DNA from: Desulfococcaceae bacterium HSG8
GTDB lineage: Bacteria; Desulfobacterota; Desulfobacteria; Desulfobacterales; 4be13
NCBI GenBank assembly: GCA_030378015.1
Contig: JAUCGG010000031.1
Location: 1-35,379, forward strand
Reading direction: 5' to 3'
DNA: 35,379 bases
In this document: positions 1 through 6,247 of the stretch, piece by piece
Position numbering within the stretch: the first letter of the stretch is position 1
How the letters are laid out: the number at the start of each line of letters is the position of its first letter
Notes under the pieces: generated by a model
Databases searched by the model: none
The model's input: the letters and a program-made list of their open reading frames with translations, nothing else
What the model was told of the DNA's origin: nothing
Made by a program: the position numbers and the translations under genes

Positions 1-1
1 A

Positions 2-199
2 TTTACAATAAAAGCATTTGCGGAAGAAACGAAGAAAAACATTGATGAATTAAAGGCGATAATTAATTGTTGGACTGAATTTTCAAACTGTCTTAAATAT
101 ATACAGCTTGGCAATCCAGATCATGTTATCATCACAAACAATAAAATTGCTAATGCGTTAAGAAATAATCTATTTAATGGCGATCAAAATGTCAGATAA
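2..199 (+). CDS. C-terminal part of an unrecognised protein (cut by window edge)
   Basis: An open frame enters from the left edge and ends at TAA 197-199, giving 65 residues that begin FTIKAFAEETKKNIDEL and end NGDQNVR. It is AT-rich and polar, with no motif I recognise. The stop lies directly before an attC-like palindrome, which is the normal position of a gene inside an integron cassette, so it may be the last part of a cassette-borne gene. No function can be given. Confidence 0.45.
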   Translation, partial: FTIKAFAEETKKNIDELKAIINCWTEFSNCLKYIQLGNPDHVIITNNKIANALRNNLFNGDQNVR

Positions 200-201
200 C
201 C

Positions 202-272
202 ACATAACCAAACACTCCATCTGATTTTTGGGGCTCCGCTACGCTACGCCCCAAAAACTGCTGACGTTCGGC
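202..272 (+). other. attC-like recombination site (imperfect palindrome)
   Basis: Three bases after the preceding stop codon lies an imperfect palindrome. An ATAAC-type inverse core (about 203-208) and a right-hand GTTCGGC core (266-272) flank a perfect inner stem TTTTTGGGG/CCCCAAAAA with a CTCCGCTACGCTACG-type loop. The right end GACGTTCGGC resembles GACGTTATCA of the better site at 1176-1257. The outer arms pair only poorly, so a terminator-like hairpin is an alternative. Confidence 0.4.
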
Positions 273-282
273 GGGTGTTTCT

Positions 283-696
283 TTGCGAGAGAATCTGTGT
301 GATCTTCTTTGGAAAGGAAAGCAAATGACGGGAACTGCAAAACAGTTTACCGGTGCGCCTTTCAGCGGTAAACCTTCATGGCAGTCAATCAATCGGAAAA
401 CTGTCGGAGAATCCGTGCGAAGAATGCAAATACGTATCGCAAAGGCTGTCAGGGAAGGAAGATTCGGAAGGGCTAAAGCGATCCGATGGCTCCTTACCCA
501 TTCTTTCTATGGAATCGGTATCAGACGCTATGTGAAAATCAGAGGCGACGCCAACCCTTCTGACTTGAAATATCAGGAATATTTTAATAAAAGGAAGCGA
601 AAAAAACGCCCCGGCATGCGGTATCATTACATAGAATTTGCAGTCGGGTCTTTTTACAAGAAATGGCCTTTGAAATGCCTGAGCCGTGTGCGTTGA
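283..696 (+). pseudogene. Group II intron reverse transcriptase/maturase, internal deletion
   Basis: The 137-residue frame keeps the N-terminal domain typical of group II intron reverse transcriptases (WQSINRKTVGESVRRMQIRI, about residues 33-52, then an alpha-helical stretch ending YGIGIRRYVKI). It then jumps into sequence like the extreme C-terminus of such proteins (GDANPSDLKYQEYFNKRKRK, about residues 88-107). Palm, fingers, thumb and most of the maturase domain are missing; intact relatives are about 420-600 residues. The frame runs into the ribozyme and its TGA lies inside domain V. The junction is in frame, suggesting one clean deletion. No polymerase or endonuclease activity is expected. 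Confidence 0.75.
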
Positions 697-755
697 AAGG
701 TGCATGCACGGTTCTCAGAGGGCTTGGGGCCGGTAACGGCCCCCGGCTACTCGAC
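681..755 (+). ncRNA. Group II intron domains V and VI
   Basis: Positions 681-714 match the domain V pattern. The lower stem GAGCCGTG pairs with CACGGTTC, there is a two-base bulge on the 3' side, an upper stem TGC/GCA and a GAAA tetraloop. The catalytic AGC triad is present in GAGCC. The following GGGCTTGGGGCCGGTAACGG hairpin and GGCTACTCGAC resemble domain VI and the 3' splice end. This is the best preserved part of the intron relic. Confidence 0.8.
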
Positions 756-778
756 CGAATAAAAAAAAAGAGGAAACC

Positions 779-1171
779 ATGAAAAAACAAATGTTGTTGA
801 TTTTAACGCTTGTGCTGTTTGCTAGTCAGGTGTGGGCACAGGAAACAAACCGTCACCAATTCTCAAGTGCGCCAAACACATCTCGTTTTGAAATCATTCA
901 ATCAGAACTCGCAGCAAAGATTACATTAAAAATTGATAAATATACGGGTAATGTATTTCAGTTAGTAATTGGAAGTAGAGGACTATCATGGCAATTGATA
1001 ACAGCAGAAAAACATCCTAAAGATAAAGCTACGCCAAACAAGGTAAATTATCAGGTATTTACCTCAGGATTAGCAGTAAAAATGACATATCTAATAAATG
1101 TTAATACTGGTGCGTCTTGGAAGATGTCAGAGGACAGCGAAATTGGGATATTTTGGAAAGCGTTGAAGTAA
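779..1171 (+). CDS. Small secreted protein of unknown function (cassette-borne)
   Basis: The 130-residue protein starts after an AGAGGA ribosome site and has a clear signal peptide (MKKQMLLILTLVLFASQVWA, cleavage probably after residue 20), so it should be exported. The mature part seems to hold two similar units: RFEIIQSELAAKITLKI.. TGNVFQLV (about residues 36-63) and YQVFTSGLAVKMTYLI.. TGASWKM (about 91-116), each with an S-x-LA-x-K-x-T core followed by TG and a hydrophobic strand. I do not recognise the family. The stop codon is five bases before a convincing attC site, so it is best read as an integron gene cassette; the group II intron relic lies immediately upstream and may separate it from its original leader. 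Confidence 0.75.
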   Translation: MKKQMLLILTLVLFASQVWAQETNRHQFSSAPNTSRFEIIQSELAAKITLKIDKYTGNVFQLVIGSRGLSWQLITAEKHPKDKATPNKVNYQVFTSGLAVKMTYLINVNTGASWKMSEDSEIGIFWKALK

Positions 1172-1175
1172 AATC

Positions 1176-1257
1176 GCCTAACAAGGCAAATGCACTCGGG
1201 CGGCAAAAAGCGCCGCTTCGCTCTGCTTTTTGCCGCCGGTGATTTGCGACGTTATCA
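1176..1257 (+). other. Integron attC site
   Basis: A left inverse core GCCTAAC (1176-1182) and right GTTATCA (1251-1257) enclose two long complementary arms. The left arm AAGGCAAATGCACTCGG aligns with the reverse complement of GGTGATTTGCGAC with a few extra unpaired bases, as is usual for attC, and a perfect inner stem GGCGGCAAAAAGC/GCTTTTTGCCGCC closes it. The position directly behind a short gene on the same strand is as in integron cassettes. The right core deviates from GTTRRRY. No integrase gene is visible. Confidence 0.7.
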
Positions 1258-1578
1258 GAAAAAAAGAGGGTTAGTACGGGGGGCTGGCCGTGCTAACTAC
1301 TTGATATTAAAAGAGTCGCGATTGCTTATTTTAGCTTGAAACAGTGCCTATATTGCCCTTTTTGGGGTCAAAAAGAGCGATATAGGAAGAAAGCGTATGT
1401 TCTGAATACTGACTTATGGCAACAAAAAGGCTGTAGTACAGCAACTTGGAAATTTGCCCCTTTTCTAGGGCTAACCGGCTGAAATTATTAGGTCGCAGAG
1501 GGGGACGAATTTACAAGTTGTAGTAGTTCGGGCAAGTCGCAAATCGTAAAAGAAAATATAACCCCCATATTGAAGCGG
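1258..1578. other. Gene-less stretch with two hairpins
   Basis: No convincing coding frame. Two inverted repeats are visible: GTTAGTACGG/CCGTGCTAAC (1270-1297) directly after the attC site, and CCTATAT/ATATAGG around a CCTTTTTGGGGTCAAAAAGAG loop (about 1349-1387). The first could be a terminator-like or attachment-related structure. Part of the stretch may belong to a degraded intron or cassette. Confidence 0.35.
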
Positions 1579-1860
1579 GTGCGACATGAAGTCGCTGATT
1601 TGATTATCAGTTCCGATTCTCATTAATGAGAATCGAGAGTCTGACCCGTCATGTTGCCGACAGTTTCTTACTCCGGCATGTGTCGCCGATAACGGCGGGG
1701 TGTGAGAGCCCGGAGGACAATGTAGCCCTCATGCCGCAACGCATGGGAGAGAAAATCGTGAGAAATTCTCAACTCTGGCAGCATCGCAAGTCGGATGGGA
1801 GCTAAGAAGGATGAAGATTGAATCATTGTTGAAAATGCTTCCATCCCCTTGATTACAATA
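1579..1860 (+). mobile_element. Possible group II intron 5' relic (domain I-like)
   Basis: The stretch opens with GTGCGACATGAAGTCGCTGA, a GTGYG start forming a GCGAC/GTCGC hairpin. It is followed by several strong small hairpins (GATTCTC/GAGAATC at about 1614-1635, GCCG/CGGC near 1685-1697) and motifs such as GTGTGAGAGCCCGGAGG and AAGTCGGATGGGAGC, which look like group II intron domain I. The same GTGCGAC..GTCGCTGATTT start recurs at 4441. No intron ORF or domain V follows, so it would be a fragment. The call rests on pattern memory; structured RNA of another kind is possible. Confidence 0.45.
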
Positions 1861-1939
1861 GTTGTAAGTTGTAATAATAATTCAGGCAGAATAAATCTAA
1901 CCCCTCTCTGGCAAATTAAAAGAGGTGTAAAATGCAAAC

Positions 1940-2095
1940 TATTATATTCCAATTTAGGTTTTTCCCGGCACGGAAATTGCTCTTCTGAAAAATCGGACTG
2001 TTTTCTTAAAATTTACGTTCATGATTTGCATTTTCTGTGTTCAGACTGATTTCTGCAAAAATCGTGCCTGGAAAAACCAAAATTGGATCATAATA
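1940..2095. mobile_element. 156-bp palindromic element with ~33-bp terminal inverted repeats
   Basis: TATTATATTCCAATTTAGG at the left end and the reverse complement of the right end (TATTATGATCCAATTTTGG) match closely, continuing through GTTTTTCC(C/A)GGCACG. The interior has no coding frame. Size and terminal repeats suggest a MITE-like non-autonomous element. It sits just upstream of the HEPN gene at 2127 and could carry or replace its promoter. Confidence 0.6.
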
Positions 2096-2126
2096 TATCA
2101 AAATGTTTGAAAAATCAGGATGAAAG

Positions 2127-2576
2127 ATGAAAATATCATCCGAACATTACTTCAAAGCATCTCAGGACAGGATTAAAGAAGCAAGGAAACTTCATAATTC
2201 CGGTAATTATGTCGGCTCGATATATTTATCAGGTGTTTCCGTAGAATGTTTGCTCAGAGCATATGCGTCAAAAAACATGGATGATTTTGATTTACGGCAT
2301 GATTTGACCCTTTTATTAAGAGCAAGCGGTATATTGGAGGTCATCAGCGTAAGTCAGAGAAGAAATATCAGCGCAGCACTTGGGAATATCTGGTCCGGAT
2401 GGAAAAACAATTACCGATATGCGCCTGAAGAACTGATCAGAGCTGAATTGAAAAAATTAAAGCTGGACAGAGGAATAAAAGGGGATTGGCTGAAGTTCAA
2501 TTCAATGACAGTATTGGACTCTGCATTGACAGTACTCAGCATAGGAGTAAAAAAATGGAAAACATTGAAGAAATAA
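2127..2576 (+). CDS. HEPN-domain protein
   Basis: The 149-residue, mostly helical protein has the hallmarks of the HEPN family: an N-terminal helix with repeated A/S and R, SIYLSGVSVECLLRAYA (about 31-47) and an RHDL motif (57-60). HEPN proteins are often RNases or partners of nucleotidyltransferases in toxin-antitoxin and defence loci. I do not see a clear R-x4-6-H RNase motif in the C-terminal half, so catalytic activity is uncertain. Start ATG 2127 follows AGGA. Its 3' end overlaps the next gene by 22 bp, so the two are probably translated together as a toxin-antitoxin-like pair. Confidence 0.7.
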   Translation: MKISSEHYFKASQDRIKEARKLHNSGNYVGSIYLSGVSVECLLRAYASKNMDDFDLRHDLTLLLRASGILEVISVSQRRNISAALGNIWSGWKNNYRYAPEELIRAELKKLKLDRGIKGDWLKFNSMTVLDSALTVLSIGVKKWKTLKK

Positions 2577-2818
2577 AAAGAGTGCTTGAAAAACTGGGGC
2601 TTGAAGAATTGGAAATTGATATGGAAGAAAGCGGTTCGGGAAAGATCGGAGGCTTTATTGTTTCAAAAATATTTGAAGGGATGTCACAGTTGGAAAGACA
2701 AAACTATATATGGGATCATTTGGAAAAAGAACTGAATGAAGAACAACATAAAAGAATACGACTTGTTTTAACACTGACTCCGGAAGAATCGGATGAAGCT
2801 GAATTGGAAGCAGCATAG
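2555..2818 (+). CDS. Small BolA-like protein, partner of HEPN gene
   Basis: The ATG at 2555 has an AGGAG site at 2542-2546 inside the upstream gene, which fixes the start and gives 87 residues. The pattern I-x-S-KIFEGMSQLERQNYIWDHL (about residues 32-51) followed by a C-terminal strand IRLVLTLTPEE resembles the F-x-G-x-s-x-x-x-R-h core and final strand of the BolA fold, though the usual RH is RQ here. The protein is acidic, as antitoxins often are. No known name. It probably works with the HEPN protein because of the 22-bp overlap; alternatively it is a free-standing regulator. Confidence 0.6.
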   Translation: MENIEEIKRVLEKLGLEELEIDMEESGSGKIGGFIVSKIFEGMSQLERQNYIWDHLEKELNEEQHKRIRLVLTLTPEESDEAELEAA

Positions 2819-2830
2819 GACAATCTGAAG

Positions 2831-3040
2831 ACAGAAAAACGACATAACCCGTCAATTAACACGGACAGTTGAAAGTCTGGAAGATTTTATTACATTTCTG
2901 ATAGAAGAAAAACTGAGTGAGCTGGCACGACGACAGAAATATCCTACCGGGTTCGGGGCATACTGAAAGACAGAGAAGGCGGCACGGCTTTGTTCATAAA
3001 GGACAAACAGGCTGAAATTGAAAAGGAAGACCGCTTATGA
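2831..3040 (+). pseudogene. Decayed antitoxin gene upstream of a PIN relic
   Basis: One frame reads TRQLTRTVESLEDFITFLIE and stops at TGA 2964-2966. Another continues as ILKDREGGTALFIKDKQAEI and ends at TGA 3038-3040, overlapping the ATG of the PIN fragment (ATGA). The pieces look like the two halves of one small antitoxin broken by a frameshift; no start codon is evident. The overlap with a PIN toxin start is typical of VapBC-like pairs. Confidence 0.45.
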
Positions 3041-3195
3041 AGACTTTTGTTGCTGATGCCTGTGCATTAATCGCCTATCTGTTCGATGAGGAAGGTTCAG
3101 ACCTGTTTGAAAGTCCGCTGATTCAGGTACGCAATAATGAGAATATCGGGCATATTATTTATGGTCGCAAGCGCACTGTTGTACGCCTTTTGTGA
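3037..3195 (+). pseudogene. Truncated PIN-domain toxin
   Basis: The 52-residue frame starts MKTFVADACALIAYLFDEEG, the first strand and catalytic Asp (residue 7) of a PIN-domain ribonuclease. After about residue 27 the PIN pattern is lost and a stop follows; complete PIN toxins have about 130 residues. The start overlaps the stop of the decayed antitoxin, so this is a dead VapC-like toxin, lying just upstream of an intact YefM/YoeB pair. Confidence 0.6.
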
Positions 3196-3264
3196 AACAA
3201 TGGTATTTGCACCACCGCCCAGATAAGACATTATTAACATATAAGATATATAAGGAGTTAAATT

Positions 3265-3519
3265 ATGAATGCTGTTCTGACGGCTCAGGCATCCAAAAAT
3301 TTGGATAATCTGATAGGGCAGATTGTTGCAGACGCAGAACCGGCGATTTTGCTGAATGACAACGGTGAAAAAGCAGTTCTGATGTCATTGGATGAATTCA
3401 ACTCATGGCAGGAAACATTGTATCTGTTATCCAACCCTGCGAACGCGGAACATCTTCGTAACTCAATACAAGAGGCAAACGAAGGTAAGACATTTGAAAA
3501 AGAACTGATTGAACTATGA
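3265..3519 (+). CDS. yefM: YefM/Phd-type antitoxin
   Basis: This 84-residue protein carries the Phd/YefM pattern: an N-terminal DNA-binding part with TAQASKNLDNLIGQI, the strand EPAILLNDNGEKAVLMSLDE (about 31-50), then a helix (EFNSWQETLYLLSNPANAEH) and a charged C-terminal tail that in the family wraps the toxin. It should neutralise YoeB and repress the operon. Start ATG 3265 has AGGAG seven bases upstream. Its stop overlaps the toxin start as ATGA at 3516-3519, giving translational coupling. Confidence 0.9.
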   Translation: MNAVLTAQASKNLDNLIGQIVADAEPAILLNDNGEKAVLMSLDEFNSWQETLYLLSNPANAEHLRNSIQEANEGKTFEKELIEL

Positions 3520-3776
3520 AAGTGATATTTACCGAAGCCTCATGGAAAAATTATTTATGGTTTCAGAAAAATAACAGGAAGCTCCTGAAAAGAATAAATA
3601 ATTTTGTCAAAGAGATAAAGAGAAGCCCGTTTGAAGGAACCGGAAAACCCGAACCTTTGAAGGCTGATTTAAGCGGTTACTGGTCACGACGAATTAATTC
3701 CGAACACAGGCTTGTATACGGTGTTTCCGAAGATAAACTGACCATTATTTCATGCAGATTTCATTATGAAAAATGA
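3516..3776 (+). CDS. yoeB: YoeB-type ribosome-dependent mRNA endonuclease toxin
   Basis: The 86-residue protein is a full-length YoeB, a RelE-superfamily toxin that cleaves mRNA on translating ribosomes. The residues known to be catalytic in E. coli YoeB occur at the same numbers: Glu46 (in KPEPLKADL), Arg65 (in EHRLVYGV) and His83-Tyr84 near the end (RFHYEK). The GYWSRRI segment (about 54-60) is also conserved. It is coupled to the upstream antitoxin by an ATGA overlap, so the pair looks intact and functional. Confidence 0.93.
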   Translation: MKVIFTEASWKNYLWFQKNNRKLLKRINNFVKEIKRSPFEGTGKPEPLKADLSGYWSRRINSEHRLVYGVSEDKLTIISCRFHYEK

Positions 3777-3798
3777 CACTTAATAATGGAGGGGTAGA

Positions 3799-4182
3799 AT
3801 GAATGATAATGCGACAATAAGAGAAATACGGGAAACAAGAAAACAGATTTCCGCACGATTCGAACATAGCCCTAAACGATTGGTCGAATATTATAAAAAA
3901 AACCTGATTATAACGGATTTTGGGGATGGTATTTTTTGTCCCGGAGGGACATCTGAAAATAGCCCGGCAATTCATTGCCGGGTAAGAGACATGAACATCT
4001 CCCGGAGTCCCGCAGGGACGACTGAATCAGTCGTCCCTGCGGGACTCTCCGACAGGCTGCGCAGCCCGGCAATGAATTGCCGGGCTATTCCCGGATGTCC
4101 CTCCGGGACAGGAAAGTGCCTCCCCAAAATCCGTTATAATCAGAAAAAAACAAAAGGAAAAAAAGGGAGTGACCGAACCTGA
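3799..4182 (+). pseudogene. Small ORF interrupted by a palindromic element
   Basis: A strong GGAGGGG site precedes ATG 3799. The first ~36 residues (IREIRETRKQISARF.. PKRLVEYYKK) look like a real small helical protein. From residue ~37 the frame runs into the 236-bp palindromic element at 3906-4141 and becomes repeat translation (IFCPGGTSENSPAI and similar), ending at 4182. The native C-terminus is therefore lost or replaced. Function unknown; its neighbour at 4246 is another small ORF, and such R-E-I-R-rich proteins often occur in pairs in toxin-antitoxin-like islands. Confidence 0.5.
3906..4141. mobile_element. 236-bp near-perfect palindromic element
   Basis: The ends GATTATAACGGATTTTGG and CCAAAATCCGTTATAATC are perfect inverted repeats (21 bp in full). 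Pairing continues inward through GTCCCGGAGGGACAT and AGCCCGGCAATTCATTGCCG, and the centre is a second palindrome GTCCCGCAGGGACGACTGA/ its complement. The whole element could fold into one long cruciform. The inner GCCCGGCAATT modules are shared with the elements at 18777 and 31473 but the outer ends differ. It has no coding capacity and disrupts the ORF starting at 3799. Confidence 0.75.
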
Positions 4183-4245
4183 CAAATCAGACGGCAAGCG
4201 GGAAAAAGTCGGCAGGACATAAAAACGAGATTATTACAAATATTT

Positions 4246-4425
4246 ATGGAGACGATTAAAACAGTAAAAATGGTGCGTCAGATAAGGGATGCCCAGTACC
4301 TTCTGACAAAGGATATGAGCAATGAGGAATTTATGAGCTATATTCGTCAGAAGGCAAAATTGGCAAACGATCAGGCATATGAATTTATAAAGAGAGACAG
4401 CAAATCAGAAAGTTATGCCACATAA
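4246..4425 (+). CDS. 59-residue helical protein of unknown function
   Basis: ATG 4246 opens a 59-residue frame reading METIKTVKMVRQIRDAQYLL.. KDMSNEEFMSYIRQKAKLA. It is strongly charged and predicted helical, with a K-M-V-R-x-I-R-D motif followed by M-S-x-E-E-F-x-x-Y-I-R. Such short proteins often lie next to small partners like the one at 3799 in Desulfobacterota and cyanobacteria, suggesting an antitoxin-like or regulatory role, but no function is known to me. No strong ribosome site is seen upstream, so the start is uncertain. Confidence 0.5.
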   Translation: METIKTVKMVRQIRDAQYLLTKDMSNEEFMSYIRQKAKLANDQAYEFIKRDSKSESYAT

Positions 4426-4440
4426 CCCGGCGTTGCAGCG

Positions 4441-4560
4441 GTGCGACGTGTAAAGTCGCTGATTTAATTGTTGGTGCGCCAAGCGAAGCTTGGTGCTTCT
4501 TGCAGGGTGCAAGTCCCTGCCGGGTAAGGCTTAGTGCTCAGTTCCAGAAATAATGTCCGG
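4441..4560 (+). mobile_element. Two abutting group II intron 5'-end relics
   Basis: Position 4441 begins GTGCGACGTGTAAAGTCGCT, the same type of start as at 1579. At 4474 a second GTGCGCC start follows, then CTTGCAGGGTGCAAGTCCCT, a signature hairpin of group II intron domain I. The match breaks off after about 4545, so only intron 5' ends remain. The second intron seems to have inserted just behind the GCGAC/GTCGC hairpin of the first, in line with the hairpin-targeting of group IIC introns. Confidence 0.6.
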
Positions 4561-4735
4561 ATTAAATCAGTGTCTGAACGAAAAAATAATATAATTGATT
4601 GATTTTATTTAATCAGAACCTTATTTTCAAAAACGGAAATTCGCCACTTTTTGCATCTGATTCAGGAAAAAATTACCATTCCTCATTCTACGTAATTAAG
4701 AATGCGATAAACTACGTGAGTAAAAATATCCGAGC
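4561..4735. other. AT-rich gene-less stretch
   Basis: No coding frame with codon-like structure, ribosome site or recognisable motif is seen between the intron relic and the palindromic repeat at 4736. It forms the left part of a 619-bp gene-less region ending at coaBC. Confidence 0.4.
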
Positions 4736-4796
4736 GCGGAGTGCAAAGCCTGCTTTGCGAGAATACCGTACAGGCAAAGCAAGCTTTGCACTCCGC
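4736..4796. repeat. Palindromic repeat with GCGGAGTGCAAAGC ends
   Basis: GCGGAGTGCAAAGCCTGCTTTGC on the left pairs with GCAAAGCAAGCTTTGCACTCCGC on the right, giving a long hairpin. A 24-bp core of the same repeat (CGGAGTGCAAAGC and its complement) occurs at 7394-7417. Both copies lie downstream of a similar AGAAATAATGTC motif (4547 and 7368), so a wider repeat unit is shared. Confidence 0.6.
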
Positions 4797-4805
4797 ATGA
4801 CCGGA

Positions 4806-4880
4806 ACTACTACACCACTTTTTAAGTTCGTCCCCCCCTTTAAAAATAGGGGGGAGGAATTTACGAATCGGTGTACTACT
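4806..4880. mobile_element. 75-bp palindromic element
   Basis: The ends ACTACTACACC and GGTGTACTACT are inverted, enclosing AAGTTCGTCCCCCC and GGGGGGAGGAATTTACGAA. The same end sequence appears, reversed, at about 13040-13072 (CGAACTTAAAAAGTGGTGTA). It belongs to a family of C-run/G-run palindromes used several times in this window. No coding capacity. Confidence 0.55.
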
Positions 4881-4894
4881 GATTCTGATTAATC

Positions 4895-5040
4895 GAATAG
4901 TGGGTACAAGCACCAAATTACAAATAACAAATAAATCCAAACCTCAGCCATTCGCCCATTGTGACTTGTTTGTGATTTGTCATTTGATTTTTTTGTGATT
5001 TGTCATTTGGACATTGTGATTTTTTAATATAGGGGGTTGC
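4895..5040. repeat. Degenerate 7-bp tandem repeats upstream of coaBC
   Basis: Units such as CAAATTA, CAAATAA, TTGTGAT and TTGTCAT follow each other with a 7-base period (about 4913-4935 and 4965-5015). The sequence leads directly into the ribosome site of coaBC. It matches the heptameric arrays elsewhere in the window in period but not in sequence. Confidence 0.55.
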
Positions 5041-5044
5041 AATA

Positions 5045-6247
5045 ATGAAGACAGCTATTCACGGCAAAAACATCGTACTGGGAGTATGCGGCGGGATCGC
5101 CGCCTATAAAAGTGTGGAACTTTTAAGGCTTCTGAAAAAACAGGAGGCAAATGTCAGGGTAATTATGACTCAGAATGCCCGTGAGTTTGTGGGACCCATG
5201 ACATTCGAGGCTCTGTCGGGCCTGCCTGTGTGTTCGGATATTTTTGAAAGAGGGGCTGATGCTTCCATCCGGCACATCGAATGGGCAGAAGAGGCAGATG
5301 CCGTGGTGATAGCTCCGGCAACAGCAAATATAATCGGGAAATTTGCAAACGGCATCGCGGATGATGCGCTGAGTACGTTCATGCTCGCAGTGACATCACG
5401 GCAAATCCTCTGCCCGTCCATGAACGCAAATATGTACCTGAGCAACGCGGTCCAGAGAAATCTGGAAATTCTCAGATCCGACGGGTATTTTATTGTGGAA
5501 CCGGGATCAGGGGATCTCGCGTGCGGCACAACGGGCCCTGGCCGTCTTCCCGAACCGGAGGAAATCGCGGACAGGATATTATACAGTTTTACAAAAAAGG
5601 ATATGAACGGGAAAAAAATACTTGTTACTGCCGGCCCCACGAGGGAACATTCTGACCCTGTCCGCTTTATCAGCAACCCGTCTTCCGGGAAGATGGGATA
5701 CGCTATTGCAAAAGCAGCGGAACACCGGGGCGGAGAAGTGATCCTGGTTACTGGACCCACAAATCTTGCCCCACCGTCGCATATTACCGTGGTCAGCGTG
5801 AAGAGCGCGAAAGAAATGGCCCAGGCGGTGTTTGACAATATGGAGAATTCGCACATCGTCATAAAAACCGCGGCTGTTGCTGATTACCGCCCTAAAGAAA
5901 TGGCGGACCAGAAGGTCAAGAAAGGGACTGATGATGAAAAGGTTCTGCATTTGGAAAAAAATCAGGATATCCTGAAAGAACTCGGCAGGCGGAAACAGGA
6001 TCAGATTCTTGTGGGGTTTGCGGCGGAAACAGAGAAACTTGAGAAACACGCTGGAAAGAAGCTTGCTGAAAAAAATCTTGATATTATCGCAGGAAACCTT
6101 GTGAGCCGTCCGGATTCAGGTTTCGGAACAGATACCAACCAGGTGACGCTGTTTTACAGGAACGGCACAAAAGAAGCCCTCCCTGTTATGGAGAAGGATG
6201 CAGTGGCTCACATTCTCCTTGACAGGGTGGCAGGACTAAAATCATGA
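5045..6247 (+). CDS. coaBC: Phosphopantothenoylcysteine decarboxylase / phosphopantothenate-cysteine ligase
   Basis: This 400-residue bifunctional enzyme makes 4'-phosphopantetheine for coenzyme A in the cytosol: CoaB joins cysteine to phosphopantothenate with CTP, and CoaC decarboxylates the product with FMN. The N-terminal CoaC half (about 1-187) shows GVCGGIAAYKS, the active-site His77 (RHIEW), the PSMNANM motif with Asn127, and the lid Cys160 (GDLACGTTGPGRLP). The CoaB half (about 188-400) has ILVTAGPTREHSDPVRFISN, SNPSSGKMG, AAVADYRP and the catalytic Lys290 (DQKVKKG). Each corresponds to the E. coli residue with a shift of one or two. ATG 5045 follows a GGGGG ribosome site. The stop overlaps the next gene by ATGA. 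Confidence 0.95.
   Translation: MKTAIHGKNIVLGVCGGIAAYKSVELLRLLKKQEANVRVIMTQNAREFVGPMTFEALSGLPVCSDIFERGADASIRHIEWAEEADAVVIAPATANIIGKFANGIADDALSTFMLAVTSRQILCPSMNANMYLSNAVQRNLEILRSDGYFIVEPGSGDLACGTTGPGRLPEPEEIADRILYSFTKKDMNGKKILVTAGPTREHSDPVRFISNPSSGKMGYAIAKAAEHRGGEVILVTGPTNLAPPSHITVVSVKSAKEMAQAVFDNMENSHIVIKTAAVADYRPKEMADQKVKKGTDDEKVLHLEKNQDILKELGRRKQDQILVGFAAETEKLEKHAGKKLAEKNLDIIAGNLVSRPDSGFGTDTNQVTLFYRNGTKEALPVMEKDAVAHILLDRVAGLKS

Larger units (their letters stand above)
283..757 (+). mobile_element. Internally deleted group II intron
   Basis: The element consists of a shortened intron-encoded protein frame followed by recognisable ribozyme domains V and VI. No convincing 5' GTGYG end or domain I was found between the attC-like site and the ORF, so the 5' part seems lost. 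The 3' end is placed near CTACTCGAC at about 755, just upstream of the secreted-protein gene at 779. Group IIC introns are known to insert next to hairpins, including integron attC sites, which fits the location. Without its reverse transcriptase core the element cannot move on its own. Confidence 0.75.

Noticed and set aside
1668-2049. Frames of 66-94 residues on both strands
   Set aside because: They lack ribosome sites and overlap hairpin-rich, intron-like sequence and a palindromic element; no protein-like pattern.
5170-5862. Long minus-strand frame opposite coaBC
   Set aside because: It is a shadow of a well conserved enzyme gene and has no family pattern.
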